A stretch of DNA of 64,000 nt. Source: Microvirga sp. ACRRW (GTDB lineage Bacteria; Pseudomonadota; Alphaproteobacteria; Rhizobiales; Beijerinckiaceae). Of this stretch, positions 35,324-44,645 are shown piece by piece. The position numbers and the translations under genes are program-made. How positions within the stretch are numbered: the first letter of the stretch is position 1; each line of letters begins with the position of its first letter. The notes under the pieces were generated by a model. The model searched no databases. It was given only the letters and a program-made list of their open reading frames with translations, and was not told where the DNA came from. The DNA is taken from positions 248,001 through 312,000 of the forward strand of contig NZ_JAKRNJ010000004.1 of NCBI RefSeq assembly GCF_022346925.1, written 5' to 3'.

Positions 35324-36952
35324 ATGGCGACGAAGCGGCCGGGCCGGGCGGGGATTTTCCAAGGAACATCCCGGACGCCGCGCAAGCGCCACAGTGCGCT
35401 GGCCTTCCCCGCCTCCCATTCCGGTGCCGCCTATTCCTGGGACATTTTGTCGGATGCCCTGACCTGGAGCCCCAATGCGGCGGCCCTTCTCGGTCTGAAC
35501 GCCCGGGACCTGCCGCGCACGGGCAAGGCCTTCGCTCAGCTCGTAGAGCCGGGAAGCGGCGCCGACCGCGAGGAGGCGATTGCCGTTGAGACCTCTTCCC
35601 ATGGCAGCTTCGAGACCCGCTATGCCCTGCGCCTCGGGCCCGATCAGGTGCTCATGGTGGAAGATGCCGGACGCTGGCAGGCGGATGCCCAAGGCCGCCC
35701 CGCCTTCGTGCGCGGGCTCCTGAAGGCCGACGTGCGACTGGCCATCCAGGCTCTGCCCACCCGGATTCAGGCCCGTTCCGGCCTGCTGCACCAGATCCAG
35801 AACGGGATCAACGAGGCTCTTCGCGTCTCCCAGACCTGCACCCTGATCGTCGGGTCGCTTGATGGGGACGATGCGGATGCCCTCGACATCATCGCCCGCA
35901 AGCTCAGGCCCATGATGCGGCGGCACGACCATTTCGGCGCCTTGAGCCCGAGCCGCTTCACCCTGACGCTGACCGGCTGCCCCGCCTCGGATGCTTCCAG
36001 CGCCATGACGCGGGCGGCGGGCCTCCTGAAGGATTGCTCAGGCCACCTGACGCTCAGTGCCGCCTGCGCTCCGGATCATACCTTCAAGGCCACCAAGCTG
36101 CTGCGCTTTGCCGAGCTGGCCCTTGAGGCTGCCCTCGCGGGCAATGAAGCCTTCAAGCTCTACGATGCTCGGCCGGCCTCCCGGTCGTCGAGGGCCGAGA
36201 AAGCTCCCTTCGACGTGGTGTCCGCGCTCAACGATCGGAGCCTGACCCTGGCCTGCCGGCCCGTAGTGGACGCTTTGGGCCGCAGCCCTGTGCTGATGCA
36301 GGCCATCGCCGCCCTGCCCGGCCCGGATGGGCGCATGATACCCCTGGGCTCCGTGCCCGCTCTGGACGATGCCAATCTGAGCCTGCTCGTGGATGGGCGG
36401 ATGCTGGAACTGGCGGCCGATTATCTTGTCGGCCATCCTCATGAGCGCCTCGCTCTTCCGGTCGCACCCGCGACCCTGAAGGATGCGGAATGGCTGCCGA
36501 TGCTCGCCGCTCATCTGGGTGCACGGCCCGGCATCGAATCGCGCCTCGTGATCGAGGTGCCGGAAATCGCCCTGGCCAAGGATCCGTCCCTCGTCGGACG
36601 GCTCCACGCCATGAAGGCCATCGGCATCGGCCTGTCCCTGTCCGGCTTCGGCCTCGGGCATGTCCCTTCGGCTAGCTTACGCCACCTGCCCTTCGACATG
36701 CTGAAGATCGACGGCGTGTTCATCCAGCCGCTTAACCGCTCGACGGAGGATCGCCTTTTCGTGCGCGCTCTCGTGGATCGGGCGCAGAATCTCGGCATCG
36801 CGACGGCCGCCGAGTGGGTGCACGACGAGGCGACCGCGCGGATGCTGGCCGATTGGGGCGTGGATTACCTGGAAGGGTCCCTGTTCGGAGAACCGGCAGC
36901 GGTTCAGGAGCCTGCAAGCCTCAAGCAGGTGCTGAAGAAGGCCAGGGCCTAA
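35324..36952 (+). CDS. PAS / degenerate GGDEF / degenerate EAL domain protein
   Basis: 542 residues, cytoplasmic. The N-terminal part (about 35-125) looks like a PAS fold (SWDILSDALTWSPNAAALLG). A GGDEF-like region follows (about 135-285) without a GGDEF motif. The C-terminal ~240 residues align with EAL domains, but the EAL triad is replaced (MQAIAAL), the DDFGTG loop reads LSGFGLGH, and only KIDGVFI and AAEWVHDE are recognisable. Loss of the metal-binding acids means it is most likely an inactive c-di-GMP or protein-binding regulator. ATG at 35324 follows AAAGGTGGG. Its stop is 4 bp from the converging phaR stop. Confidence 0.8.
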   Translation: MATKRPGRAGIFQGTSRTPRKRHSALAFPASHSGAAYSWDILSDALTWSPNAAALLGLNARDLPRTGKAFAQLVEPGSGADREEAIAVETSSHGSFETRYALRLGPDQVLMVEDAGRWQADAQGRPAFVRGLLKADVRLAIQALPTRIQARSGLLHQIQNGINEALRVSQTCTLIVGSLDGDDADALDIIARKLRPMMRRHDHFGALSPSRFTLTLTGCPASDASSAMTRAAGLLKDCSGHLTLSAACAPDHTFKATKLLRFAELALEAALAGNEAFKLYDARPASRSSRAEKAPFDVVSALNDRSLTLACRPVVDALGRSPVLMQAIAALPGPDGRMIPLGSVPALDDANLSLLVDGRMLELAADYLVGHPHERLALPVAPATLKDAEWLPMLAAHLGARPGIESRLVIEVPEIALAKDPSLVGRLHAMKAIGIGLSLSGFGLGHVPSASLRHLPFDMLKIDGVFIQPLNRSTEDRLFVRALVDRAQNLGIATAAEWVHDEATARMLADWGVDYLEGSLFGEPAAVQEPASLKQVLKKARA

Positions 36953-36956
36953 AAAC

Positions 36957-37535
36957 CTACTTGTTCGCCAGCTTGTCGAGCTTCGCCTGCATGTCGGCCA
37001 TCTGACGCTTGAGGGCGTCCAGATCGCCCGCCTCTTCCGTCTGAGACGGTGCCTTCGGCGCAGAAGCGCCAGGCGCACCGCCCTGCGGGAACGGCGAGAA
37101 CATGCGCATGGCTTCCGTGAAGAAGCTCATGTTCTTGCGCACCTGCTCCTCCATGGCCTGAAAGGCACCGGAACCAAACGCAGTGGTCATCTGGTCCCGG
37201 AGCTTCTGCTGCTCCTGGGACAGGTTGTTCATGGAGAACTCGAGATAGCTCGGAACAAGAGCCTGCATGCTGTCGCCGTAGAAGCGGATGAGCTGACGCA
37301 GCACGGTGACGGGCAGAAGGTTCTGCCCTTCCTTGTTCTCCTGCTCGAAGATGATCTGGGTCAGAACGCTGCGGGTGATGTCCTCGCCCGACTTCGCGTC
37401 ATAGACCACGAAATCGTCGCCCTGGCGGACCATGCCGGCCAGGTCTTCCAGCGTCACATAGGTCGAAGTGCCGGTGTGATAGAGGCGGCGGTTGGCATAT
37501 TTCTTGATGATCGTCGGCTGTTTTTCCGTCGCCAT
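36957..37535 (-). CDS. phaR: Polyhydroxyalkanoate synthesis repressor PhaR
   Basis: DNA-binding repressor that also binds polyhydroxyalkanoate granules and controls phasin and synthesis genes. 192 residues: the N-terminal DNA-binding domain IIKKYANRRLYHTGTSTYVT and LPVTVLRQLIRFYG are diagnostic of PhaR; the C-terminal half is helical with a final coiled coil (DLDALKRQMADMQAKLDKL). It is divergent from phaA, the usual arrangement in alphaproteobacteria. The 215-bp shared upstream region is where autoregulation would act. Confidence 0.94.
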   Translation of the reverse strand: MATEKQPTIIKKYANRRLYHTGTSTYVTLEDLAGMVRQGDDFVVYDAKSGEDITRSVLTQIIFEQENKEGQNLLPVTVLRQLIRFYGDSMQALVPSYLEFSMNNLSQEQQKLRDQMTTAFGSGAFQAMEEQVRKNMSFFTEAMRMFSPFPQGGAPGASAPKAPSQTEEAGDLDALKRQMADMQAKLDKLANK

Positions 37536-37678
37536 TTCGCCCGATACGCTCCTGAAAAACCAATGACCTTCGGATCCCGGCGGGATGTCTGCGGCCTCCC
37601 ATGATTATAAGCCTTATGCCCCACGAGCAAAGCGCCAAAAGTCTAAGGGATGCATGCCTGACTTGCTCTATCCTGTCC

Positions 37679-37706
37679 TTGACATCGCACGGACTGGGGC
37701 TTTGAT
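37679..37706 (+). promoter_or_regulatory. Candidate sigma-70 promoter of phaA
   Basis: TTGACA (37679-37684) followed after 16 bp by TTTGAT (37701-37706), about 45 bp before the phaA start codon. The -35 element is perfect, the -10 weak. No clear PhaR operator is recognised around it. Confidence 0.35.
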
Positions 37707-37750
37707 CGCACCAGCACTATCTTTTGAACAGCGAGATACAGGAGGCAGGA

Positions 37751-38929
37751 ATGGCCCAGGACAGCATCGTCATCGTCGGCGCCGCACGCACGCCGGTCGG
37801 CTCCTTCAACGGAGCCTTCGCCAATACCCCAGCCCATGAGCTGGGCGCCATCGCCATCAAGGCTGCGCTCGAGCGCGCCAAGGTGAGCGGCGAAGAGGTG
37901 GACGAGGTGATCCTCGGTCAGATCCTCACCGCCGCTCAAGGCCAGAACCCGGCCCGTCAGGCCGCCATGGCCGCAGGCATTCCGCAGGAAAAGACCGCCT
38001 GGGGTCTCAACCAGCTCTGCGGCTCGGGCCTTCGCACCGTCGCCATCGGCATGCAGCAGATCGCCAACGGCGATGCCAGCATCATCGTGGCGGGCGGCCA
38101 GGAATCCATGTCGCTCGCGCCGCACGCGGCCCACATGCGCGGCGGCACCAAGATGGGCGATTTCAAGCTCGCCGACACCATGCTGAAGGACGGCCTCATG
38201 GACGCCTTCAACGGCTACCATATGGGCAACACCGCCGAGAACGTGGCACAGCGCTGGCAGCTCACCCGCGAGGAGCAGGACCAGTTCGCCACCGCCTCCC
38301 AGAACAAGGCCGAGGCCGCGCAGAAGGAAGGCCGCTTCAAGGACGAGATCACGCCCGTCACCATCTCGACCCGCAAGGGCGACATCGTGGTGGACCAGGA
38401 CGAGTACATCCGCGCTGGCACGACAATCGACTCGCTCGGCAAGCTGAAGCCCGCCTTCTCGAAGGAAGGCACGGTGACCGCAGGCAATGCCTCCGGCATC
38501 AATGACGGCGCGGCAGCAGTGGTGCTCATGACCGAGTCGGAAGCCAAGAAGCGCGGTCTCACGCCGCTTGCGCGCATCGCCTCCTGGGCGACCGCCGGCG
38601 TCGACCCCGCCATCATGGGCACGGGCCCGATCCCGGCCTCCCGCAAGGCGCTGGAAAAGGCCGGCTGGAAGGTCTCCGACCTCGATCTCGTGGAAGCCAA
38701 CGAGGCCTTCGCGGCCCAGGCGCTCGCGGTGAACAAGGACATGGGCTGGGATCCGTCCATCGTGAACGTGAACGGCGGCGCCATCGCCATCGGCCACCCG
38801 ATCGGTGCATCGGGCGCTCGCGTTCTCGTGACCCTGCTGCATGAAATGGGCCGCCGCAACGCGAAGAAGGGCCTCGCCACCCTCTGCATCGGCGGCGGCA
38901 TGGGCGTCGCCATGTGCTTGGAGCGTTGA
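37751..38929 (+). CDS. phaA: Acetyl-CoA acetyltransferase (beta-ketothiolase)
   Basis: Biosynthetic thiolase of 392 residues condensing two acetyl-CoA to acetoacetyl-CoA, first step of polyhydroxybutyrate synthesis. The acyl-accepting Cys is in [13 protein letters not shown] (about 88), the His in [12 protein letters not shown] and the second Cys in [15 protein letters not shown] at 37751 has GGAGG before it; an in-frame start at 37724 would add 9 residues. phaB follows after about 250 bp on the same strand; a terminator hairpin lies in between. No PHA synthase gene (phaC) is present here. Confidence 0.96.
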   Translation: MAQDSIVIVGAARTPVGSFNGAFANTPAHELGAIAIKAALERAKVSGEEVDEVILGQILTAAQGQNPARQAAMAAGIPQEKTAWGLNQLCGSGLRTVAIGMQQIANGDASIIVAGGQESMSLAPHAAHMRGGTKMGDFKLADTMLKDGLMDAFNGYHMGNTAENVAQRWQLTREEQDQFATASQNKAEAAQKEGRFKDEITPVTISTRKGDIVVDQDEYIRAGTTIDSLGKLKPAFSKEGTVTAGNASGINDGAAAVVLMTESEAKKRGLTPLARIASWATAGVDPAIMGTGPIPASRKALEKAGWKVSDLDLVEANEAFAAQALAVNKDMGWDPSIVNVNGGAIAIGHPIGASGARVLVTLLHEMGRRNAKKGLATLCIGGGMGVAMCLER

Positions 38930-38986
38930 GAAGCCTGGAGCGTTAAGCGTTTAAAGCGCAACGTTGCACCGAGATTGAAAGACAGA

Positions 38987-39020
38987 CGGCTTGCGCTTTC
39001 GAGGGAGCGCAAGCCGTTTT
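38987..39020 (+). terminator. Terminator between phaA and phaB
   Basis: Perfect 11-bp stem CGGCTTGCGCT / AGCGCAAGCCG with an 8-nt loop, followed by TTTTC. It suggests that phaB has its own promoter in 39021-39182 or is expressed by partial read-through. Confidence 0.8.
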
Positions 39021-39182
39021 CGTTAGATCGAAAGGCTTAAAGAAAATAACGGGCCTACACCCTTCCCGCCTCTGCCACATGTAATAAGCTGGGACAGGAA
39101 GCTGCCGGGCATAACGGCGCTCCGCCTCACGAATGGATCCACCAGAGATCCGCTTAGGAAACGCTTGAGGGAAGGAAACAGC

Positions 39183-39908
39183 ATGGCGCGCGTCGCATTG
39201 GTCACCGGAGGCACTCGCGGCATCGGTGCCGCAATCTCCTCGGCATTGAAGCAGGCAGGCTATAAGGTTGCTGCGAATTACGCGGGCAATGACGAAGCGG
39301 CGAACCAGTTCAAGTCCGAGACGGGCATTCCCGTCTTCAAGTTCGACGTGTCCGATCCGGGCGCTTGCGAGGCCGGCATTCGTGCGGTGGAGGCCGAACT
39401 CGGACCTGTCGACATTCTGGTGAACAATGCGGGCATCACCCGCGACGGCATGTTCCACAAGATGACCTTCGATCAGTGGTCCGCCGTCATCCGCACCAAT
39501 CTCGATTCCATGTTCAGCTGCACGCGCCCCGTGATCGAGGGCATGCGCGAACGCGGCTTCGGGCGCATCATCATCATCTCCTCCATCAATGGCCAGAAGG
39601 GCCAGATGGGGCAGGCGAACTACTCAGCCGCGAAAGCGGGCGTAGTCGGCTTCGCCAAGGCGCTCGCGCTCGAGAACGCGAACAAGGGCGTCACCGTCAA
39701 CGTGATCGCGCCCGGCTACATCGCCACAGAGATGGTGAAGGCCGTGCCGGAAGAGGTGCTGAAATCCAAGATCCTGCCGCTCATCCCCGTGGGCCGGCTC
39801 GGCGAGGCGGAGGAGATCGCGCGTGGGGTGCTGTTCCTCGCCGGCGACGAGGCTGGTTTCGTCACCGGCTCGACCTTGAGCCTCAATGGCGGTCAGTACA
39901 TGGCTTAA
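39183..39908 (+). CDS. phaB: Acetoacetyl-CoA reductase
   Basis: NADPH-dependent short-chain dehydrogenase of 241 residues giving (R)-3-hydroxybutyryl-CoA for polyhydroxybutyrate. The cofactor loop TGGTRGIGAAI is at 9-19, NNAGITRDGMFHKM is typical of PhaB, and the catalytic Ser/Tyr/Lys are in IISSINGQKGQMGQANYSAAK. ATG at 39183 follows GGAAGGAAAC. FabG is the nearest alternative, but the position after phaA and the motif wording favour PhaB. Confidence 0.93.
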   Translation: MARVALVTGGTRGIGAAISSALKQAGYKVAANYAGNDEAANQFKSETGIPVFKFDVSDPGACEAGIRAVEAELGPVDILVNNAGITRDGMFHKMTFDQWSAVIRTNLDSMFSCTRPVIEGMRERGFGRIIIISSINGQKGQMGQANYSAAKAGVVGFAKALALENANKGVTVNVIAPGYIATEMVKAVPEEVLKSKILPLIPVGRLGEAEEIARGVLFLAGDEAGFVTGSTLSLNGGQYMA

Positions 39909-39911
39909 AAG

Positions 39912-39951
39912 CGTCATCCCGGATCTTTGCTTCGCCTCAAGCGGGATGACG
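39912..39951. repeat. Inverted repeat, REP-like
   Basis: Arms CGTCATCCCG (39912-39921) and CGGGATGACG (39942-39951), perfect over 10 bp with a 20-nt spacer, directly after the phaB stop. The wording matches a dispersed intergenic hairpin I recall from Hyphomicrobiales genomes; single copy in this window. It may also protect the phaB mRNA end. Confidence 0.6.
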
Positions 39952-39969
39952 TGCTAGGTGGCGGTCATC

Positions 39970-40866
39970 ATGACGACTCGCACCGCCACCACCATCGGCC
40001 TCTCCGCCATCCTGCTCTGGTCCATGCTCGCCCTGTTCACGGCGGCCACGGGCACGATCCCTCCGTTTCAGCTCAACGCCATGTGCTTTCTCATCGGCGG
40101 GCTCGTGGGCGTGATGAGCTGGGTCGCGCGACCGGAAGGGATCAAGGCTCTGAAGCAGAAGCCGATCGTCTGGGCGTTGGGCTTGGGCGGCCTGTTCGGC
40201 TATCACGCGCTCTATTTCGCGGCTTTGCGCTGGGCCCCACCTGCGGAATCGGGCCTCATCAATTATCTCTGGCCGCTTCTGATCGTGCTGTTCTCCTCGC
40301 TTCTGCCCGGCGAGCATCTGCGGCGTGCGCATCTCGTCGGCGCGCTTCTCGGCTTTGCGGGTGTGGTCCTGCTGATCGCGGGACGCGGCGGATTCGATGC
40401 GCGCTCGGAATATCTGCCCGGCTACCTTTGCGCCTTCGTCGCCGCGTTCGTGTGGGGCGGCTATTCCGTGCTCTCGCGGCGCTTCGGGCAGGTGCCGACC
40501 GATGCGGTGGCGGGGTTCTGCCTTGCCACATCGGCCTTGAGCTGGGTCTGCCATTTCGCATTCGAAACCACCGTTTGGCCGGAGAACACGACGCAATGGC
40601 TCGCGGTTCTCGCCCTTGGCCTCGGCCCTGTCGGTGCTGCGTTCTATGTGTGGGATATCGGCATGAAGCGTGGCGACATCCGTTTCCTCGGCGTCGCATC
40701 CTACGCGACGCCCGTTCTCTCGACGCTGCTGCTCGTTTTCGCAGGTTATGCGGAGCCGACGCTGATCCTCGCGCTCTCCTGCGGACTCATCGTCGCCGGT
40801 GCGCTGGTAGCGACGTTGACGCCCAAAGCATTTTCCGGCGAAGTGGATCCGGTTCGCCGCAAGTAA
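39970..40866 (+). CDS. DMT-superfamily transporter (EamA type), possible aromatic amino acid exporter
   Basis: 298 residues with ten predicted membrane helices in two EamA repeats (TTIGLSAILLWSMLALFTAA; GYLCAFVAAFVWGGYSVLSR). The first helix resembles the YddG-like exporters of aromatic amino acids (ILLWS), so that specificity is possible but unproven. ATG at 39970 has AGGTGG upstream; GTG at 39958 is the other option. It ends 18 bp from the converging GNAT gene. Confidence 0.85.
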   Translation: MTTRTATTIGLSAILLWSMLALFTAATGTIPPFQLNAMCFLIGGLVGVMSWVARPEGIKALKQKPIVWALGLGGLFGYHALYFAALRWAPPAESGLINYLWPLLIVLFSSLLPGEHLRRAHLVGALLGFAGVVLLIAGRGGFDARSEYLPGYLCAFVAAFVWGGYSVLSRRFGQVPTDAVAGFCLATSALSWVCHFAFETTVWPENTTQWLAVLALGLGPVGAAFYVWDIGMKRGDIRFLGVASYATPVLSTLLLVFAGYAEPTLILALSCGLIVAGALVATLTPKAFSGEVDPVRRK

Positions 40867-40883
40867 ATGCGGTAAAGCAGCTC

Positions 40884-41642
40884 TTAACTGGAGCGTCCGG
40901 GCATGACGCGATGGGTGTAGCGATAGGCTATCTCGAAGCCGAGAGCCTTGTAGAGCGAATGCGCCACTTCGTTTTCCTCGCGCACCTGAAGATAGGCGCT
41001 GTGCGCGCCCTGCTGGCAGCCCCAGGCCATGAGGCTTGAGACGACGCGGCGGCCGAGGCCGATGCCGCGCAGATCGGGCGCAACGACGATATCGTAGAGT
41101 CCGACATAACCGCGCTCCACCACGCCGAGGCCCCAGGCGACCGGCTTCTCATCAAGACTGAGCGTGGCGAATGCCGCCTTCTGATGGATGCGGGAGACGA
41201 TCTTCATCAGCGTCTCGTCATCGGCTTTGTCACCACCATACGAAGAAGCCGCCTCGCGCACCCAGCGCTTCGACACCTGCGGCTGGAGATCGACTTCCGG
41301 ATCGATCTCGCAATCACCCATTTTGATCGGCGCCACGAGCACATGCGTGGGCTCGACCTCCTTGAAGCCGCGCAGCTTCAAGCGCTCGTCTACATCCCCT
41401 GCCTGCAACCCGTTCAGGCGGAAGGTGGGGCGCACATTCGCCTCCACGAAGCGGGCAACCATGTAATCGATCAGTTCTTCATCGAGATTGGCATGCGGCA
41501 GAAGGGGCGTCGCGGAATTGGCGCGCTTGGAATAGCCGTTGGCGAGACGCAGGATCCAGCCGTCGTAAGCCTGATAGTCGAAGGACGGCCAGGCATTCAT
41601 GAGCCTGCTTTCGAGCCCGATGATGAGGCTGTGATCGTTCAT
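40884..41642 (-). CDS. GNAT-family N-acetyltransferase
   Basis: 252 residues. The C-terminal GNAT fold has the acetyl-CoA loop VAPDLRGIGLGRRVVSSLM (motif A, Q/RxxGxG/A) and YLQVREENEVAHSLYKALGF (motif B). The N-terminal ~100 residues (WPSFDYQAYDGWILRLANGYSKRAN) match the extended GNAT proteins found widely in alphaproteobacteria. Acceptor unknown. AGGAGCGG precedes the ATG. It is followed 34 bp upstream of nothing else on this strand but gloB lies directly behind its start, on the same strand. Confidence 0.85.
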   Translation of the reverse strand: MNDHSLIIGLESRLMNAWPSFDYQAYDGWILRLANGYSKRANSATPLLPHANLDEELIDYMVARFVEANVRPTFRLNGLQAGDVDERLKLRGFKEVEPTHVLVAPIKMGDCEIDPEVDLQPQVSKRWVREAASSYGGDKADDETLMKIVSRIHQKAAFATLSLDEKPVAWGLGVVERGYVGLYDIVVAPDLRGIGLGRRVVSSLMAWGCQQGAHSAYLQVREENEVAHSLYKALGFEIAYRYTHRVMPGRSS

Positions 41643-41676
41643 GGGACGTGCCGCTCCTGCGATGCCGCATTACTGA

Positions 41677-42444
41677 TTAGAACGTGTTCTTCCATTCCCT
41701 CAACGATTGGAAGACCTCGACCACCGCCGCGCCTTCCTTATGAACGGATTTCGCAAGCGCAGGCTCCCCCGCGCGCAGGAAAGGATTGGTGGCCTTCTCC
41801 TGCCCGATAGTCGACGGCACCAGGAAACGGCCCTCAGCCTTCGCCTGCTCGGCTTGCTTAGCGCGCGCCTTCAGCGCGGCATTGTCGGGATCGGCCGCGA
41901 GCGCAAAGCGTGCATTGGAGAGCGTGTAATCGTGCCCGCAATACACTTGCGTGTTGTCGGGCAATGCCGCGAGGCGCCGCAGCGTCTTCCAGAAATCGGC
42001 ATATGTGCCTTCGAACATGCGTCCGCAGCCGAGCGTGAACAGCGTATCGCCTGCGAAGAGCACGTCGTCCTGCTCGAACCAATACGAAACATGATCCGCG
42101 CAATGACCCGGCGTCTCGAACACGCGTGCTTCAAGCGTTCCTATCAGCACGCCATCGCCTTCACGCACCCACAGATCGGCGGAGGGCACCGCCTCGCGCG
42201 CCTTCGCGGGCGCCACCACGCGGCAGCCGGTACGCTTCTTCAAGGCTTCGACGGCCTGCACGTGATCGCTGTGGCGATGGGTGACGAGAATGTCGGTGAG
42301 GGTCCAGCCCGTCTCAGCGAGGGCTGCGAGAATCGGCCCCTCTTCGGGCGCGTCGATGGCGGCGCAGGCGCCGGTATTGGGATCGCGGATCAGAACACCG
42401 ATATTATCCTGCAGGCAGAGAAAGGCGTGAATCTGTGCTGACAT
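41677..42444 (-). CDS. gloB: Hydroxyacylglutathione hydrolase (glyoxalase II)
   Basis: Metallo-beta-lactamase-fold enzyme of 255 residues that hydrolyses S-lactoylglutathione in methylglyoxal detoxification. The metal site THRHSDH (HxHxDH) is near residue 54; ETPGHCADHVSYW, FAGDTLFTLGCGRMFEG and VYCGHDYTLSNARFA complete the glyoxalase II set with its C-terminal domain. The start MSAQIHAFLCLQDN at 42444 is canonical; the open frame runs further to 43185 only because it is antisense to the methyltransferase gene. Divergent from 42562. Confidence 0.93.
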   Translation of the reverse strand: MSAQIHAFLCLQDNIGVLIRDPNTGACAAIDAPEEGPILAALAETGWTLTDILVTHRHSDHVQAVEALKKRTGCRVVAPAKAREAVPSADLWVREGDGVLIGTLEARVFETPGHCADHVSYWFEQDDVLFAGDTLFTLGCGRMFEGTYADFWKTLRRLAALPDNTQVYCGHDYTLSNARFALAADPDNAALKARAKQAEQAKAEGRFLVPSTIGQEKATNPFLRAGEPALAKSVHKEGAAVVEVFQSLREWKNTF

Positions 42445-42561
42445 CGTTGACCCCTGTCTTGATGCGCTCTGAGCTATCATGGAACACTTGAGCGACGAAA
42501 CCAGATCCCGCAGCAGCGCCATGCGTTGTCCGCCGGGATCGCATGCACCATTGACGAGGCC

Positions 42562-43305
42562 ATGAGCATCGACATCACCGACCTGCGCAGCTTCTACGCG
42601 AGCCACCTCGGGGCCGTGACGCGCCGCTATGTGGGCCGGGCCATCGACAGGTTCTGGGGGCCGCTGACGGGCCTGCGCGTGCTGGGCCTCGGCTACGCTC
42701 CCCCCTATCTCTCTGGCGCAAGGAGCAAAGCCGAGCGGACCATCGCCTTCATGCCCGCAAGCCAGGGCGTGGTGAATTGGCCGAGCACCGGAGCCTCCGC
42801 CTCGGCGCTCGTCGATCCGCTCACGATGCCCCTGCCGGAAGCCTCCATCGACCGGGTGCTCGTGGTCCATGCCCTGGAAACCGTGGAAAGTCCGAGCGAG
42901 CTTTTGCACGAGATCTGGCGCATCCTGACGCCTGGCGGGCGCATCATCATGGTGGCCCCCAACCGGCGCGGCCTCTGGGCGCGCATGGACACCACCCCCT
43001 TCGGCTACGGCCAGCCCTATAGCCGCTCGCAGCTCAAAAGCCTTATGCGGCAGACCTGGTTCTCGCCCGAGGGCTGGGCGGAAACCCTTTACGTTCCGCC
43101 GCTGACCAGCCGCCTGGTGCTGAGCACCGCAGCCGCCTGGGAGCGCCTGGGCTCCGGCTTTTCCCTGCCCTTCGCGGGCCTTCACATCGTCGAGGCCACC
43201 AAGCAGCTTTACCGCCCCGGCACCGTCATGGCGGTGCGCCGCTCGCGCCGTACGGTGCCGGTTTTCGTACCGGCACCGGCGACGAGAATCGGTGATATTC
43301 CTTGA
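42562..43305 (+). CDS. SAM-dependent methyltransferase (UbiE/type 11-like)
   Basis: About 247 residues. The Rossmann core is recognisable from RVLGLGYAPPYL (motif I, degenerate), SIDRVLVVHALETVESPSELLHE (post-motif region) and IWRILTPGGRIIMVAPNRRGLWARMD, the last being typical of type-11 methyltransferases. Found beside gloB in many alphaproteobacteria; substrate unknown. The ATG at 42562 is chosen (MSIDITDLRSFYA), though GAGG sits too close; TTG at 42526 adds 12 residues. Confidence 0.8.
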   Translation: MSIDITDLRSFYASHLGAVTRRYVGRAIDRFWGPLTGLRVLGLGYAPPYLSGARSKAERTIAFMPASQGVVNWPSTGASASALVDPLTMPLPEASIDRVLVVHALETVESPSELLHEIWRILTPGGRIIMVAPNRRGLWARMDTTPFGYGQPYSRSQLKSLMRQTWFSPEGWAETLYVPPLTSRLVLSTAAAWERLGSGFSLPFAGLHIVEATKQLYRPGTVMAVRRSRRTVPVFVPAPATRIGDIP

Positions 43306-43429
43306 TTTCGCCTGGATTTAGGGGAGTAAAGCGGGCCTCAACTTGACTTGGGGCGACTGAATCGCCAGTGTCCGCCCCACTCCGGCGGGGCTATCTCCTC
43401 ACGCCGACTTTCATTTTCAATAGAGTCTG

Positions 43430-44383
43430 ATGCGCAGTTATCTCGATTTCGAAAAGCCCGTCGCCGAGCTTGAGGCGAAGGTCGAAGAGCTCCGGGCCTT
43501 GGGTGAGAACGGCAATGCCGTGTCCATCTCCGACGATGTCTCGCGCCTGGAAACCAAGGCCGCGGACGCCCTGAAGGACCTCTATTCCAAGCTCACCCCC
43601 TGGCAGAAGACCCTGGTCGCGCGCCATCCGCAGCGACCTCACTTCGTCGATTACTGCGAGGGCCTGATTACCGAGTTCACGCCGCTTGCCGGCGACCGCA
43701 AGTTCTCCGAGGACGAGGCCATTCTCGCCGGCTTCGGCCGCTTCCGGGGCCAGCCCGTCTGCGTGCTGGGCCAGGAGAAGGGCCACAACACGGAAACCCG
43801 CATCCGGCACAATTTCGGCATGGCCCGCCCCGAAGGCTACCGTAAGGCCGTGCGCCTGATGGAGACGGCGGATCGCTTCGGCCTGCCGGTCATCTCCTTC
43901 GTGGACACCGCCGGCGCCTATCCCGGCATCGAGGCGGAAGAGCGCGGCCAGGCCGAGGCCATCGCCCGCTCCACCGAGGCGCAGCTGGGCCTTGGTGTGC
44001 CGAATGTCTCCCTCGTCATCGGCGAAGGCGGCTCGGGCGGCGCGATTGCCATCGCCACCGCCAATAAGGTGCTGATGATGGAGCACGCCATCTACAGCGT
44101 GATCTCGCCGGAAGGCGCAGCCTCGATCCTCTGGCGCGACGCAGCCCGCGCACAGGACGCCGCCACCAACATGAAGATCACGGCCCAGGATCTCCTGCGG
44201 CTCGGCATCATCGACGGCATCGTAACCGAGCCCGTGGGCGGCGCCCATCGGGATCCGAAGGCCGCCATCCAGGCCGCCGGAAATGCCATCGAGGAAGCCC
44301 TGCACGACCTGAGCAACATGGGCCCCGCGGAAATTCGGGATCATCGGGCCGAGAAGTTCCTGAACATCGGCCGCAAGCTCTAA
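43430..44383 (+). CDS. accA: Acetyl-CoA carboxylase carboxyltransferase subunit alpha
   Basis: 317 residues, the alpha half of the carboxyltransferase that passes the carboxyl group from biotin to acetyl-CoA at the start of fatty-acid synthesis. N-terminal coiled region MRSYLDFEKPVAELEAKVEE, then crotonase fold with GHNTETRIRHNFGMARPEGY, SFVDTAGAYPGIEAEERGQ and GEGGSGGAIAIA, the canonical AccA motifs. Monocistronic; accD is elsewhere, as usual in alphaproteobacteria. Confidence 0.96.
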   Translation: MRSYLDFEKPVAELEAKVEELRALGENGNAVSISDDVSRLETKAADALKDLYSKLTPWQKTLVARHPQRPHFVDYCEGLITEFTPLAGDRKFSEDEAILAGFGRFRGQPVCVLGQEKGHNTETRIRHNFGMARPEGYRKAVRLMETADRFGLPVISFVDTAGAYPGIEAEERGQAEAIARSTEAQLGLGVPNVSLVIGEGGSGGAIAIATANKVLMMEHAIYSVISPEGAASILWRDAARAQDAATNMKITAQDLLRLGIIDGIVTEPVGGAHRDPKAAIQAAGNAIEEALHDLSNMGPAEIRDHRAEKFLNIGRKL

Positions 44384-44404
44384 GAAGCACCAAGAATCCA
44401 AGCC

Positions 44405-44432
44405 AGGGCTGCTCTTCGACGAGAGCGGCCCT
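44405..44432 (+). terminator. Imperfect hairpin after accA
   Basis: AGGGC-T-GCTCT / AGAGC-G-GCCCT with a 6-nt loop and one mismatch, 21 bp past the accA stop; only a short T run (CTTTCC) follows. The remaining sequence up to 44645 is A+T-richer (GTTAACC, TTTAAGGGTTAAGG) and probably carries the promoter of the next gene; I cannot place it. Confidence 0.45.
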
Positions 44433-44645
44433 GAAGCTTTCCGGGCCCAACACCCTCTAAAGAGATGCTCTTTCGGGAGGAGGAGCCCGATAATCCATTC
44501 CCCGTCACAGGACAGTTTTACCTTCTGTTAACCACCACAACATTACGGCCCCGCTTGCAGTAAGGGCCAGTTAAGGCTAACGATTTAAGGGTTAAGGGGA
44601 ACTGTCAGGCATAATGCCGGCAGATCAAAAATTGCGGGGTCCCCC

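Noticed and set aside
35324-36952. Active c-di-GMP phosphodiesterase
   Set aside because: The EAL triad and the metal-binding acids of the DDFGTG loop are absent.
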